Positions 25,806 to 33,727 of a DNA stretch of 64,000 nt are shown here, piece after piece (the first letter of the stretch is position 1; each line of letters begins with the position of its first letter). The notes below the pieces were generated by a model. That model saw only the letters and a list, made by a program, of their open reading frames with translations. It was not told where the DNA came from and did no database searches. The translations under genes and the position numbers were made by a program. Source of the DNA: Alistipes sp. (GTDB lineage Bacteria > Bacteroidota > Bacteroidia > Bacteroidales > Rikenellaceae); assembly GCA_017536555.1 (NCBI GenBank), contig JAFXHE010000003.1, positions 1 to 64,000 of the forward strand. Direction: 5' to 3'.

Positions 25806-25837
25806 CAAAGGTAAATCTTTTTCTTGAACTATGCAAA
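25806..25837 (-). promoter_or_regulatory. promoter of the aldehyde dehydrogenase gene
   Basis: On the minus strand TTTG (25834-25837), 20 bases, then TACCTTTG (25806-25813) match the Bacteroidota consensus exactly; the start codon is 20 bases further on. Confidence 0.75.
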
Positions 25838-25866
25838 ATGCATACACAAATGGCTCGGCACTGCCC

Positions 25867-27069
25867 CTACAACGAACTTAATATAAGGGTATTGGCTCTA
25901 TCTATGGCTACGTTGTCAAGCGACGTTAGATATATGCGCGTGGTGTTCTCCGAGTCGTGCCCCATACCCTCGCTTATCACCGACAGCGGGATATTCTTGC
26001 GGTGGGCAACACTCGCCCACGAGTGGCGTGCCACGTACATCGTCAGCGGCATCTCTATTTCGAGCATCTCGGCTACGCGCTTGAGGTTGGCGTTAACTCT
26101 GTGGGCAGCATATATATACTGCTTGCGTGCCGACCTCTTACTCGATGTGCTTATTATAGGCAGCAGATAGGGCGAGTGGGGGTTGTAGTACTTGTTGACT
26201 ATATCCTGCATACACGCCTCCCAGCGTATGAACATCTGCTGTCCCGTCTTATGGCGGCAGTAGGTCAACACGCCATTATGGAGGTTGGACTTACGCAGAT
26301 ATGCCATATCCACAAACGACATACCTCGCGTATAAAACGAGAAGAGAAACATATCGCGGGCATACTCCACCGAGGGCTTATAGCCTACATCGAGGTCGCG
26401 GATGCTGCGTATAGTCTTTAGCGGCAGTGCGCGCTTCACGGTCTTGGCGACACCCGTATATACGTGCTTAAAGGGTGAACGCTGCTTGGCGAGTCCTCTG
26501 TCTACGGCTCTGTTGTAGGCGGCACGCAGTATGCGCATATAGAACGACGAGCTGTTGGCACACACGCCTATATCGCGCAGATACGCCTCATATCGCTCTA
26601 TAAGCTCCGCGTCGATATCCTCTATGGCTATGTCGCGCCCACGACGAAAGCGCATAAAGCTCTGTAGCGCAGAGGCGTATGTCTCCGATGTGCGTATCTT
26701 TCCCGCCTCGCGTAGTCGCTCTATCGTAAGGCGCATAAAGGGCATCAGCATAGCTGTATTTGCGCAGAATGCCGCAACAACATCGGCTGCACGATATGGT
26801 TTCTCGCGCTGTTCGAAGTACTCTACAAGGTGGCTAAAACGGTGCAGATCGTCCTTCATAGCGGTTGCCACACGCTGCAAATACTCCACGCGCTGTGGCT
26901 CGGCAGAGGATAGCTCGATGGTGGACGTGGCGGCGTTCCACTCCTCTGCATAGAGCCTATACGCTGTTGAGTGAATACTCTTTTGACCTCTGTGGTAGAC
27001 ATTGTAATAGAGTGTACCCGACACGTCCGTTACGGTCGAGGGTCTAAATTTAACTTTAACACTTGCCAT
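25867..27069 (-). CDS. tyrosine recombinase (site-specific integrase/invertase)
   Basis: 400-residue Bacteroidota-type tyrosine recombinase. An N-terminal Arm-like/SAM-like core-binding part (about 1-210) precedes the catalytic domain. Active-site residues are Arg 248 in FYTRGMSF, Lys 274 in RHKTGQ, Arg 348 in YVARHSW (the HxxR His is Tyr, as often in this group), His 371 and nucleophile Tyr 380 in TTRIYL. It appears intact. No other mobile-element genes, attachment repeats or tRNA lie beside it, so it may be a stand-alone DNA invertase or a remnant. No clear invertible repeat was found nearby. Confidence 0.9.
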   Translation of the reverse strand: MASVKVKFRPSTVTDVSGTLYYNVYHRGQKSIHSTAYRLYAEEWNAATSTIELSSAEPQRVEYLQRVATAMKDDLHRFSHLVEYFEQREKPYRAADVVAAFCANTAMLMPFMRLTIERLREAGKIRTSETYASALQSFMRFRRGRDIAIEDIDAELIERYEAYLRDIGVCANSSSFYMRILRAAYNRAVDRGLAKQRSPFKHVYTGVAKTVKRALPLKTIRSIRDLDVGYKPSVEYARDMFLFSFYTRGMSFVDMAYLRKSNLHNGVLTYCRHKTGQQMFIRWEACMQDIVNKYYNPHSPYLLPIISTSSKRSARKQYIYAAHRVNANLKRVAEMLEIEMPLTMYVARHSWASVAHRKNIPLSVISEGMGHDSENTTRIYLTSLDNVAIDRANTLILSSL

Positions 27070-27168
27070 AATAACATATATTTAAGAGTGAATATCTCGA
27101 TACCTCACATCCACATTAAGTTAAATATAAGTCTTTATCGCAAGCTCTACAACAGTAGATACACAAAA

Positions 27169-27198
27169 ATCCCGAGAACTCGCAGCGAGCCTCGGGAT
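27169..27198 (-). terminator. terminator of the outer-membrane protein gene
   Basis: Stem ATCCCGAG/CTCGGGAT with a 14-base loop containing a nested CTCG/CGAG pair. On the minus strand TTTTT follows. It lies 43 bases beyond the stop at 27241. Confidence 0.85.
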
Positions 27199-27240
27199 AT
27201 TACCATTTTTTGGCAGATGTCTACCTATGCTGTCTATCCG

Positions 27241-27837
27241 TTAGAAGTAGTATGTAGCAGTCACACCAAAGTTATAAAGACCGCTCCAGAAGAAGTCGGA
27301 GTAAGCACCCTTTTCAAAGCCGTGCTTCTTCATACCGTAGGCGATAGAGGGACCCAAGACGGGTGTGTAGTCTACCGACAGACGGATAGGCACTTCGCGG
27401 AACTCGAAGCCAAACTTCGCAGAGCCCGACACACCGAGGTACATATAGTTCTTGGCACCACCAATGTTAAGACCTGCACCAGCATCGAGGAACCACGTAC
27501 CAGCGCGAGGTGTCCAGTCCCAATTATAACACTTCCAGTAGTGCAAAGCAGTGAAGTCGGCACAAACACCGCCCACATAGCCAAGATCCCAGCCAGCAAG
27601 CGTGAAGTACATACGGCTGCTATAAAGCATACCGAAACGAGCCTCGAAATAGCAGTCATCGTTATACGCAAAGTCGGCTACAGCCTGCAAGCCAGTATCA
27701 CCAAGGCGCAAACCGACCTCCCAGCTGCTCGGGTTTTTAGCATTATTTACCACCCTGCCATAGTCGGTTTCAAACTGCGCAAAGGCAGTAGTTGTGCAGA
27801 GCATAGCCACCAATAGAATTGCAAATTTCTTCATCAT
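27241..27837 (-). CDS. outer-membrane beta-barrel protein
   Basis: 198-residue protein with a clear signal peptide (cleavage near TTAFAQ). The remainder is rich in aromatic, alternating strands and ends in Tyr-Phe (TATYYF), typical of a small outer-membrane barrel. No specific family motif is recognised. MM at the start leaves two candidate start codons (27837 or 27834). It has its own promoter and terminator, so it is transcribed alone. Confidence 0.72.
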   Translation of the reverse strand: MMKKFAILLVAMLCTTTAFAQFETDYGRVVNNAKNPSSWEVGLRLGDTGLQAVADFAYNDDCYFEARFGMLYSSRMYFTLAGWDLGYVGGVCADFTALHYWKCYNWDWTPRAGTWFLDAGAGLNIGGAKNYMYLGVSGSAKFGFEFREVPIRLSVDYTPVLGPSIAYGMKKHGFEKGAYSDFFWSGLYNFGVTATYYF

Positions 27838-27920
27838 AATACAACGGTTTTAATTATTTTTACATATCTCTACTTGCGTTACAGGGACGACGATGTTATC
27901 GCCTAATGAAAATTCATTTA

Positions 27921-27952
27921 CAAATATAGGATTTTTTTTTCAAAGGAGCAAA
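27921..27952 (-). promoter_or_regulatory. promoter of the outer-membrane protein gene
   Basis: Minus strand: TTTG at 27949-27952, 20 bases, TATATTTG at 27921-27928. The start codon lies about 85 bases downstream. Confidence 0.65.
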
Positions 27953-27969
27953 TAATTGGAAAATTATGG

Positions 27970-28100
27970 CTGGCAGAGCAGGATGTGGCGGGGTTGGCAG
28001 AGCGTGGAGTTGGCGATGTGCAGGGGTGTGGCGTGGTTGGTAGAGCGTGGAGTTGGCGGTGTACAGGGGTGTGGCGTGGTTGGCAGAGCAGGATGTGGCG
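27970..28100. repeat. GC-rich 43-bp tandem repeat with flanking 20-bp direct repeat
   Basis: Two adjacent 43-base units (27994-28036 and 28037-28079) are nearly identical. They are bracketed by two exact copies of a 20-base element starting TGGCAGAGCAGG (27971-27990 and 28081-28100). The patch is much richer in G than the surrounding AT-rich spacer and is non-coding. Confidence 0.8.
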
Positions 28101-28103
28101 TAG

Positions 28104-28256
28104 GTTGGATAGGGCTTGATAGGATAGGGCGGAATAGGATTTAATAGTGCTCGATAGGGTTTCCCCTACTCCGTACTATCTCACCATATTCCGCCCTATT
28201 TCGCCCTATACTCTCGCGCAATAGCCGCTCACTAAAGCCGCTCCTATTCCGCCCTA
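28104..28256. repeat. inverted-repeat patch of GATAGGG/CCCTAT elements
   Basis: The left arm at about 28120-28138 contains GATAGGGCGGAATAGG. Right-hand matches are CATATTCCGCCCTAT (about 28185-28199) and CCTATTCCGCCCTA (28243-28256). The transcript can form alternative long hairpins. The right arm ends 7 bases from the stop of the pseudouridine synthase gene (28263), so one use may be termination or mRNA 3'-end protection. Confidence 0.65.
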
Positions 28257-28262
28257 AAGCTG

Positions 28263-29516
28263 CTACTCGTACTGACCTGTCTTGAGGCGCATAACCTCAT
28301 CTTTTGTAAGGAAACGCCAAGCACCGCGCTTAAGATTCTTCTTTGTAAGACCAGCATAGTATACACGATCCAACTTCTGGACATTGTAGCCGAGGTGCTC
28401 GAACATACGGCGCACAATACGGTTGCGTCCCGAGTGAATCTCGATACCTATCTCGCGCTTATCCTCGCTGGCGTATGCCACCTCGTCGGCATATATCTCG
28501 CCATCTTCGAGCGTGATACCCTCTGTTAGCGTATCCATATCGGCACGCGTAAGTGGCTTATCGAGTGACACCTGATATATCTTCTTCTTGCGGCACGAGG
28601 GGTGTGTCAGCTGGCGTGTGATATCACCATCATTGGTTATAAGCAACAGACCCAGCGAGTTCTTGTCGAGACGACCTACGGGGTATACACGCTCTGTGCA
28701 GGCACCCTTAACAAGATCCATCACGGTCTTGTCGGCATATGGGTCATCAAGAGATGTAACATAGCCCTTGGGCTTGTTGAGTACCATATATACATTCTTC
28801 TCGCCCTGCAAACGCTCGTCGTTGAAACGCACCTCGTCAGTGGGCAAAATCTTTGTACCAAGCTCCGTTACAACCTGACCATTCACAGTCACGACACCTG
28901 CCAGGATGAAGTCATCAGCCTCACGACGTGAGCATACACCCGACTGCGATATAAAGCGGTTTAGACGTATCTCCCCCGTCTGGCGGTTGGGGTTGTACTT
29001 GGGATAGCTACGCGGCTTGTCGTCACCCGACCTTGTGCCATAGCTGCGCTTGTCATCGCTCGCCTTTGTGCCATAGCTGCGCTTGCTGCCACCCTTTGCT
29101 GTGGGCTTGTAGCCCTCGTTGCGTGTGTTACGGCTGCTGCTGCCGCCCTTAAATGAGGGACGCTTACCACCCTCCGATGCGCTGCGACTACCACGCTCCG
29201 TGCGGTTGCCATACTCTGTGCGACCACCACGCTCCGTGCGGTTGCCACGCTCTGTGCGCTCCTCACGCTGCTCCTCACGACGACGCGGACGCTCATACTC
29301 CGAGCGCAGACGGTTGTCATCGGTAAAGTGCGGATTAAACGATGCACGCTTATTGGCTGAATGTGCTCTTGGCGAGAACTCTCGCTGTCCCTCGTTATCA
29401 GCCTCTCGGCGAGGGCGGGGACTACGCTCAACGCGCTCCGTAGAGCTTACTCGCTGACGCTTGTCACGTGCAAAGCGTGAAAGGTTAGCCGTTGAGTCTG
29501 TGTTTGAATTTTTCAT
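28263..29516 (-). CDS. RluB/RsuA-type pseudouridine synthase with long Arg-rich N-terminal tail
   Basis: 417 residues. Residues about 1-180 are a low-complexity, strongly basic tail with repeated RTERG/NRTERG-type units and many Arg, Ser and Gly. An S4 RNA-binding domain follows (IRLNRFISQSGVCSRREAD), then the pseudouridine synthase catalytic domain with GRLDKNSLGLLLITNDGD, whose Asp is the nucleophile. The enzyme should modify 23S rRNA (RluB-like) or a related RNA. The start at 29516 (MKNSNTDS) follows its promoter; an upstream in-frame ATG would overlap the promoter. The tail probably aids RNA or ribosome binding, but that is inference. Confidence 0.88.
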   Translation of the reverse strand: MKNSNTDSTANLSRFARDKRQRVSSTERVERSPRPRREADNEGQREFSPRAHSANKRASFNPHFTDDNRLRSEYERPRRREEQREERTERGNRTERGGRTEYGNRTERGSRSASEGGKRPSFKGGSSSRNTRNEGYKPTAKGGSKRSYGTKASDDKRSYGTRSGDDKPRSYPKYNPNRQTGEIRLNRFISQSGVCSRREADDFILAGVVTVNGQVVTELGTKILPTDEVRFNDERLQGEKNVYMVLNKPKGYVTSLDDPYADKTVMDLVKGACTERVYPVGRLDKNSLGLLLITNDGDITRQLTHPSCRKKKIYQVSLDKPLTRADMDTLTEGITLEDGEIYADEVAYASEDKREIGIEIHSGRNRIVRRMFEHLGYNVQKLDRVYYAGLTKKNLKRGAWRFLTKDEVMRLKTGQYE

Positions 29517-29543
29517 CTTGATAATATTATAAATAATGTGCGG

Positions 29544-29573
29544 CAAAGGTAACCATTTTTTTTGGTTTTCAAA
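29544..29573 (-). promoter_or_regulatory. promoter of the pseudouridine synthase gene
   Basis: Minus strand: TTTG at 29570-29573, 18 bases, TACCTTTG at 29544-29551, 27 bases before the start codon. Confidence 0.6.
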
Positions 29574-29653
29574 ATAAAACAAATTGTGTGCCATATTATC
29601 TGTGATAATATTTCGGAATTTGTATTACCTTTGTGGCGTTAAGAGCAATATAT

Positions 29654-30988
29654 ATGAATAGAGAGATTCTTCGAATAGCTATACCCAACATAATATCAAA
29701 TATCACAGTGCCCCTTATGGGCATCGTCTCAACAGCCATCGCAGGACGTGTGGGCAATGGTGATGCCGCCACAACCATAGGTGCGTTATCCATAGGCGTT
29801 GCCATCTTCAACTTCATATACTGGAACTGCTCCTTTATACGTATGGGCACGAGTGGTCTTACGGCACAAGCCTTTGGCGCAGAGCACCACAAGGAGTACT
29901 CGCTGATGCTGTGGCGTGCCCTGATAGTTGCTCTCGGCGTGGGCGTAGTAGCCTTTGCGTTGCAATACCCTATCGGCGAGCTCTCTATATGGTTTATGAG
30001 CACAGGCTCCGAGGAGATCGACACCCTTATATCAGACTACTTCTACACGCGCATCTGGGCAGTGCCTGCGGGCATACTCCTCTTCGCCTTCAACGGCTGG
30101 CTTACAGGTATGCAGAATGCCATAGTGCCGATGAGTGTCGCCATACTTGTAAACGTCATCCACATAGCGTGCAGCTACCTCTTCTCGATAGTTGGCACAA
30201 TGGGACTTGAGGGCATAGCCCTCGGCTCGGTGGTGGCACAGTGGACAGGCGTAGCTGTTATGGTGGTGATAATAACGCTTATGTATCGCAAGCGTATTGT
30301 CAAGGTCACCTTAAGCGAGGTTATGGATATGGCTGCTATGCGCAAGTTCTTCAGTATCAATGGCGATATCATAGTGCGCACATTCTGTCTTGTTGCCGTC
30401 TACACCTTCTTCACAAAGGCATCGGCAGATACGGGCGATAAGAACATACTCGCAGTCAACGCAATGCTCCTGCAGCTGTTCACACTCTTCTCGTATATGA
30501 ACGACGGCTTCGCCTATGCTGCCGAGGCACTCACAGGCAGGTTTATAGGCGCGCGCGATGAGAGCTCATTGCGTCGTGCCATAAAGCTCTGCATAGTATG
30601 GTGTTTTGTGGTGTCTATAATCTTCGTAGGTGTCTACGTAGGCTGGTGGGAGGATATCTTTGCACTGCTCGTAGACAAGAGTGCCGACATAGATACCCTC
30701 ATAGATGTTGCCCGCAACTACATAGGCTGGATAATAGTGATACCCATAGCCTCGGCACTCCCCTTTGTTATGGATGGTATAATGGTGGGTGCAACACGTA
30801 GCCGCATAATGCGCAACTCGATGATATACTCGTCGATATGCTACTTCATAATTCTCTATGGCTTGGGCTGGCTCATAGGCAACAACGCCCTATGGATGGC
30901 ATTTACGATGTATATGTTCCTGCGTGGCGCGTTCCAATACTTTATGTCACATCGCCTGCACGACATCTACGCCGAGAGCAGGAAGTAG
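29654..30988 (+). CDS. MATE family multidrug/organic-cation exporter
   Basis: 444-residue inner-membrane protein with about 12 hydrophobic segments and the MATE signature near the start (IPNIISNITVPLMGIVSTAIAG split over the first helix). The family exports drugs or metabolites in exchange for Na+ or H+. The start at 29654 is chosen over a GTG at 29633 that lies on a TACCTTTG box (29626-29633). The closest named group is the DinF/NorM-like branch. Substrate unknown. Confidence 0.88.
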   Translation: MNREILRIAIPNIISNITVPLMGIVSTAIAGRVGNGDAATTIGALSIGVAIFNFIYWNCSFIRMGTSGLTAQAFGAEHHKEYSLMLWRALIVALGVGVVAFALQYPIGELSIWFMSTGSEEIDTLISDYFYTRIWAVPAGILLFAFNGWLTGMQNAIVPMSVAILVNVIHIACSYLFSIVGTMGLEGIALGSVVAQWTGVAVMVVIITLMYRKRIVKVTLSEVMDMAAMRKFFSINGDIIVRTFCLVAVYTFFTKASADTGDKNILAVNAMLLQLFTLFSYMNDGFAYAAEALTGRFIGARDESSLRRAIKLCIVWCFVVSIIFVGVYVGWWEDIFALLVDKSADIDTLIDVARNYIGWIIVIPIASALPFVMDGIMVGATRSRIMRNSMIYSSICYFIILYGLGWLIGNNALWMAFTMYMFLRGAFQYFMSHRLHDIYAESRK

Positions 30989-31012
30989 CTGTCTTACGCC
31001 TACGCCACTACC

Positions 31013-31648
31013 CTACACCTCGGTAAGGGAGGCATATATCCTGTCGTAGCACCTACGTAGCTGCACTCTGTCGGCAATGAGTTGTCGCAGGCTCTCAAGA
31101 CGTGCGGCATTCTCCGACTCGGCTATCCACAATCGCAAGTAGCCACCGTAGTAGTACTTCTGCATAAGGTGCTCCACCATACGCTCATAGCCCTCCTCAC
31201 GGTCTAAATCGGGATGGTTGGCAAGGGTGAATTGTATCGTGCGACGTAGTATCGTCTCGCTATCAATGACACGGTCAGCCTCGGCAACGATGCACCCATA
31301 GATGGTGCGTGGTGCCCGCTTCAAGGAGGCACGATGATCCTCAACGGCAGCCGCCATAACATCTATCTGCTCCGCCGTAAACCAGCGACATAGCTCTCTA
31401 TCTTCGCGCAGTATAACGCCCGATGCAAGGTGGTGGGTATCGCGCCCCGCAACAAGCCCCGTGTCGTGGTAGGCGGCAATGGCGTAGACCATATTGACAT
31501 CTACGTCATAGTGTTGCGACAGCTTGAGGCTCTGGCTGATGACCGTCATAGCGTGGTCACGTCGATGTGCTAAATCAAACGTATCGTAGCGCGGAAGTAT
31601 CTCACGCTCGACATATTCGCGTAGGTCGCTATCTACCAAATGCTCCAT
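31013..31648 (-). CDS. HD-domain phosphohydrolase
   Basis: 211-residue protein with the HD-superfamily metal ligands: His in HRRDHAMTV near 30-35, the HD pair in AAYHDTGL, further His in EDHRASL and Asp in AEADRVID. Such proteins hydrolyse nucleotides or signalling nucleotides; the substrate is not visible. The start overlaps the end of the esterase gene by 20 bases, so the two are likely translated from one mRNA. Confidence 0.82.
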   Translation of the reverse strand: MEHLVDSDLREYVEREILPRYDTFDLAHRRDHAMTVISQSLKLSQHYDVDVNMVYAIAAYHDTGLVAGRDTHHLASGVILREDRELCRWFTAEQIDVMAAAVEDHRASLKRAPRTIYGCIVAEADRVIDSETILRRTIQFTLANHPDLDREEGYERMVEHLMQKYYYGGYLRLWIAESENAARLESLRQLIADRVQLRRCYDRIYASLTEV

Positions 31649-32465
31649 CTGCCACACGTCTTACTACATCCAACAATATGTGGTGGGCAGGCTCTGCCAT
31701 AGCACCGTGGTCGTAGCCATCAAGCTCATATATCTCCACGGCTGGGTGTCCCACCAACTTAAGCATACGCCACATATAGGCATTCTCCTCGTAGCGACCA
31801 AAGAGCTCACGCTCACGATCTCCCGATATTATGATATATGGCGGTGCATCGGGACGTATATGGTACAACGGCGCATACTCGTCAACGAGCGGTTGCATCT
31901 CCGACATACCGCGCACACGCCTATTAGCAAAGTGCGTTATAACCTGACCACTAAACGGCACCAGGGCGGCAATAGCATCGGCATCCACCTCATACTTCGC
32001 CAACCACTGCTTGTCGAGACCTATCATACTTGTAAGGTAGCCACCTGCAGAGTGCCCCGACACAACAATCTTGTCGGCAGAGCCACCATAGCGAGCTATG
32101 TTGCTAAATGTCCACGCCACAGCGGCAGCAGCATCGTCGATGCAGTCATCTATCGTAGCACGTGGCATAAGGCGGTAGTTGACAGCAACAACCACTATGC
32201 CGTGCTCTTTAAGCTGCCTCGGAATATATCGCTCGCCACCCGTAAGTCCTCCACCGTGAAACCATACAACGACCTCACACTCATCGCCCCCTACAGGGTA
32301 GTATACATCGAGCATACAACGCTCACACGCATACTCATCGGCAGTCGAATAGCAGATACTCTCCTCAATGCGATACTCCTGCGCCACGACAGTCCCAACA
32401 GCTCCGACAGCTCCGACAGCCGAGAGTATAAACGCCACAATATATAAAAATCTTCTCATAGCCAC
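31629..32465 (-). CDS. secreted alpha/beta-hydrolase (esterase/lipase, BD-FAE-like)
   Basis: 278 residues with a signal peptide (hydrophobic to about residue 25). The hydrolase fold shows the oxyanion motif FHGGGLTGG, the nucleophile Ser in VSGHSAGGYL, a later Asp (SGDRERELFG) and His near the end (YDHGAMAE). This is the hormone-sensitive-lipase/carboxylesterase type used on small or carbohydrate-bound esters. Start codons at 32465 and 32459 are both plausible. It lies directly downstream of the M16 pair and may share their mRNA. Confidence 0.82.
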   Translation of the reverse strand: MAMRRFLYIVAFILSAVGAVGAVGTVVAQEYRIEESICYSTADEYACERCMLDVYYPVGGDECEVVVWFHGGGLTGGERYIPRQLKEHGIVVVAVNYRLMPRATIDDCIDDAAAAVAWTFSNIARYGGSADKIVVSGHSAGGYLTSMIGLDKQWLAKYEVDADAIAALVPFSGQVITHFANRRVRGMSEMQPLVDEYAPLYHIRPDAPPYIIISGDRERELFGRYEENAYMWRMLKLVGHPAVEIYELDGYDHGAMAEPAHHILLDVVRRVADGAFGR

Positions 32466-32470
32466 AACCT

Positions 32471-33724
32471 TTACATTACCGTTACCTCAATTAGGTCGTC
32501 GCGCTCAAGATACCTGCACGCAAGTTCACGCACACGCTCGGGCGTTATAGCAAATATCTCTGCCACGCTACGCTCTGTGGCACTATTATCGTAGCCACAC
32601 ATAATATTCTCGATGGTGACATCAGCAATGCCGAATGGGCCATCCAGAATACGCAATATCTCGCCTATCATAACATTCTTGACCATCTGCAGCTCATCTT
32701 CAGATATAAGCTCACAGCGCAGACGCTCAATCTCGCTGTATATCTCGCGCAGTGCATCGTCGCAGTGCTCACGTGCCACCTGTGTCGCAATGGCAAGGTA
32801 GCCAGCACGCTCAAAGTTTACCATAGCCGACATCACGCCATAGGTGTAGCCGTGCTCCTCGCGTAGGTTCTGCATAAGGCGCGAGCCGAAGTAGCCTCCC
32901 AACACCGTCGCCACAACCTGCATACCCACAAAGTCGGGATGCGTGCGCTCGAACAGCAGGCGACCAATGCGTATGGATGCTTGGAGGGCTGTGCCAGAGT
33001 CCTGCGCCAAGCTGTATGTCGTCTTACACTGCGGAAAGCTAACCTCACGGCACTCACCACTCGGCAGCTGCTCGACGATACTCGCTATACTGCTCAACAC
33101 CTCGTCGTCGATGCGTCCACTACACACCACAAAGCAGTTCTGTGCGGTATATATCTCCTCATACAGCGACATAAGGTCATCGCGCTCAAGGCTATCATAG
33201 TGGCTCTCGTCAGCCGAAATACCGTAGGGATGGCTCTCGCCAAAGAGTGCCTTGGCAAAGAGCTCACGCGACTGCACGTCCACCTTCTTGCGCTCAACAG
33301 CAAGGCTCTGCTTACGCTTCGAGCGATATACATTAAGCTCGTTTTGCGGGAATGTTGGATGCAGCACAATCTCGCGCGCAACCTCCACAGTGGGCGCAAA
33401 GAACTTACTCAACGAACAGAACGACACATAGGCATAGTCACGGTCTATGTTCACATCGAAGTATGAGCCGTAGTAGTCTAACTTCTCGGCAATCTGCTGT
33501 GCAGTAAGTGTTGTGCTACCCTCGCCCAACATATTGGCTGTTGCCGAGGCTGTAAAGGGCTTATGTTGCATCGAGGTACCAGCACGAAAGACAAACGTAA
33601 AGCGCACTACCTCAAAGTCACGTGTCGGCAGCGCGTATATACGCACCCCATTGGCTGTGGTGTGCAGCTCCGCACGCGGCATATCAACGCTTGCGGGGAT
33701 AACAATATCGGGTTGTGGTCTCAT
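32471..33724 (-). CDS. M16 peptidase family, probably inactive partner subunit
   Basis: 417 residues with the M16 fold but no HxxEH zinc motif: the expected site reads NMLGEGS. This matches the non-catalytic subunit of heterodimeric M16B peptidases and mitochondrial processing peptidase alpha. The C-terminal half retains the YxYG-type motif (HGYTYGVM) seen in M16 partners. It follows the active subunit gene with only 3 bases between stop and start, so the pair is surely co-expressed and probably forms a complex. Confidence 0.88.
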   Translation of the reverse strand: MRPQPDIVIPASVDMPRAELHTTANGVRIYALPTRDFEVVRFTFVFRAGTSMQHKPFTASATANMLGEGSTTLTAQQIAEKLDYYGSYFDVNIDRDYAYVSFCSLSKFFAPTVEVAREIVLHPTFPQNELNVYRSKRKQSLAVERKKVDVQSRELFAKALFGESHPYGISADESHYDSLERDDLMSLYEEIYTAQNCFVVCSGRIDDEVLSSIASIVEQLPSGECREVSFPQCKTTYSLAQDSGTALQASIRIGRLLFERTHPDFVGMQVVATVLGGYFGSRLMQNLREEHGYTYGVMSAMVNFERAGYLAIATQVAREHCDDALREIYSEIERLRCELISEDELQMVKNVMIGEILRILDGPFGIADVTIENIMCGYDNSATERSVAEIFAITPERVRELACRYLERDDLIEVTVM

Positions 33725-33727
33725 ACT

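Noticed and set aside
27970..28100. CRISPR array
   Set aside because: Repeats are adjacent 43-bp units without unique spacers, and no cas genes are nearby.
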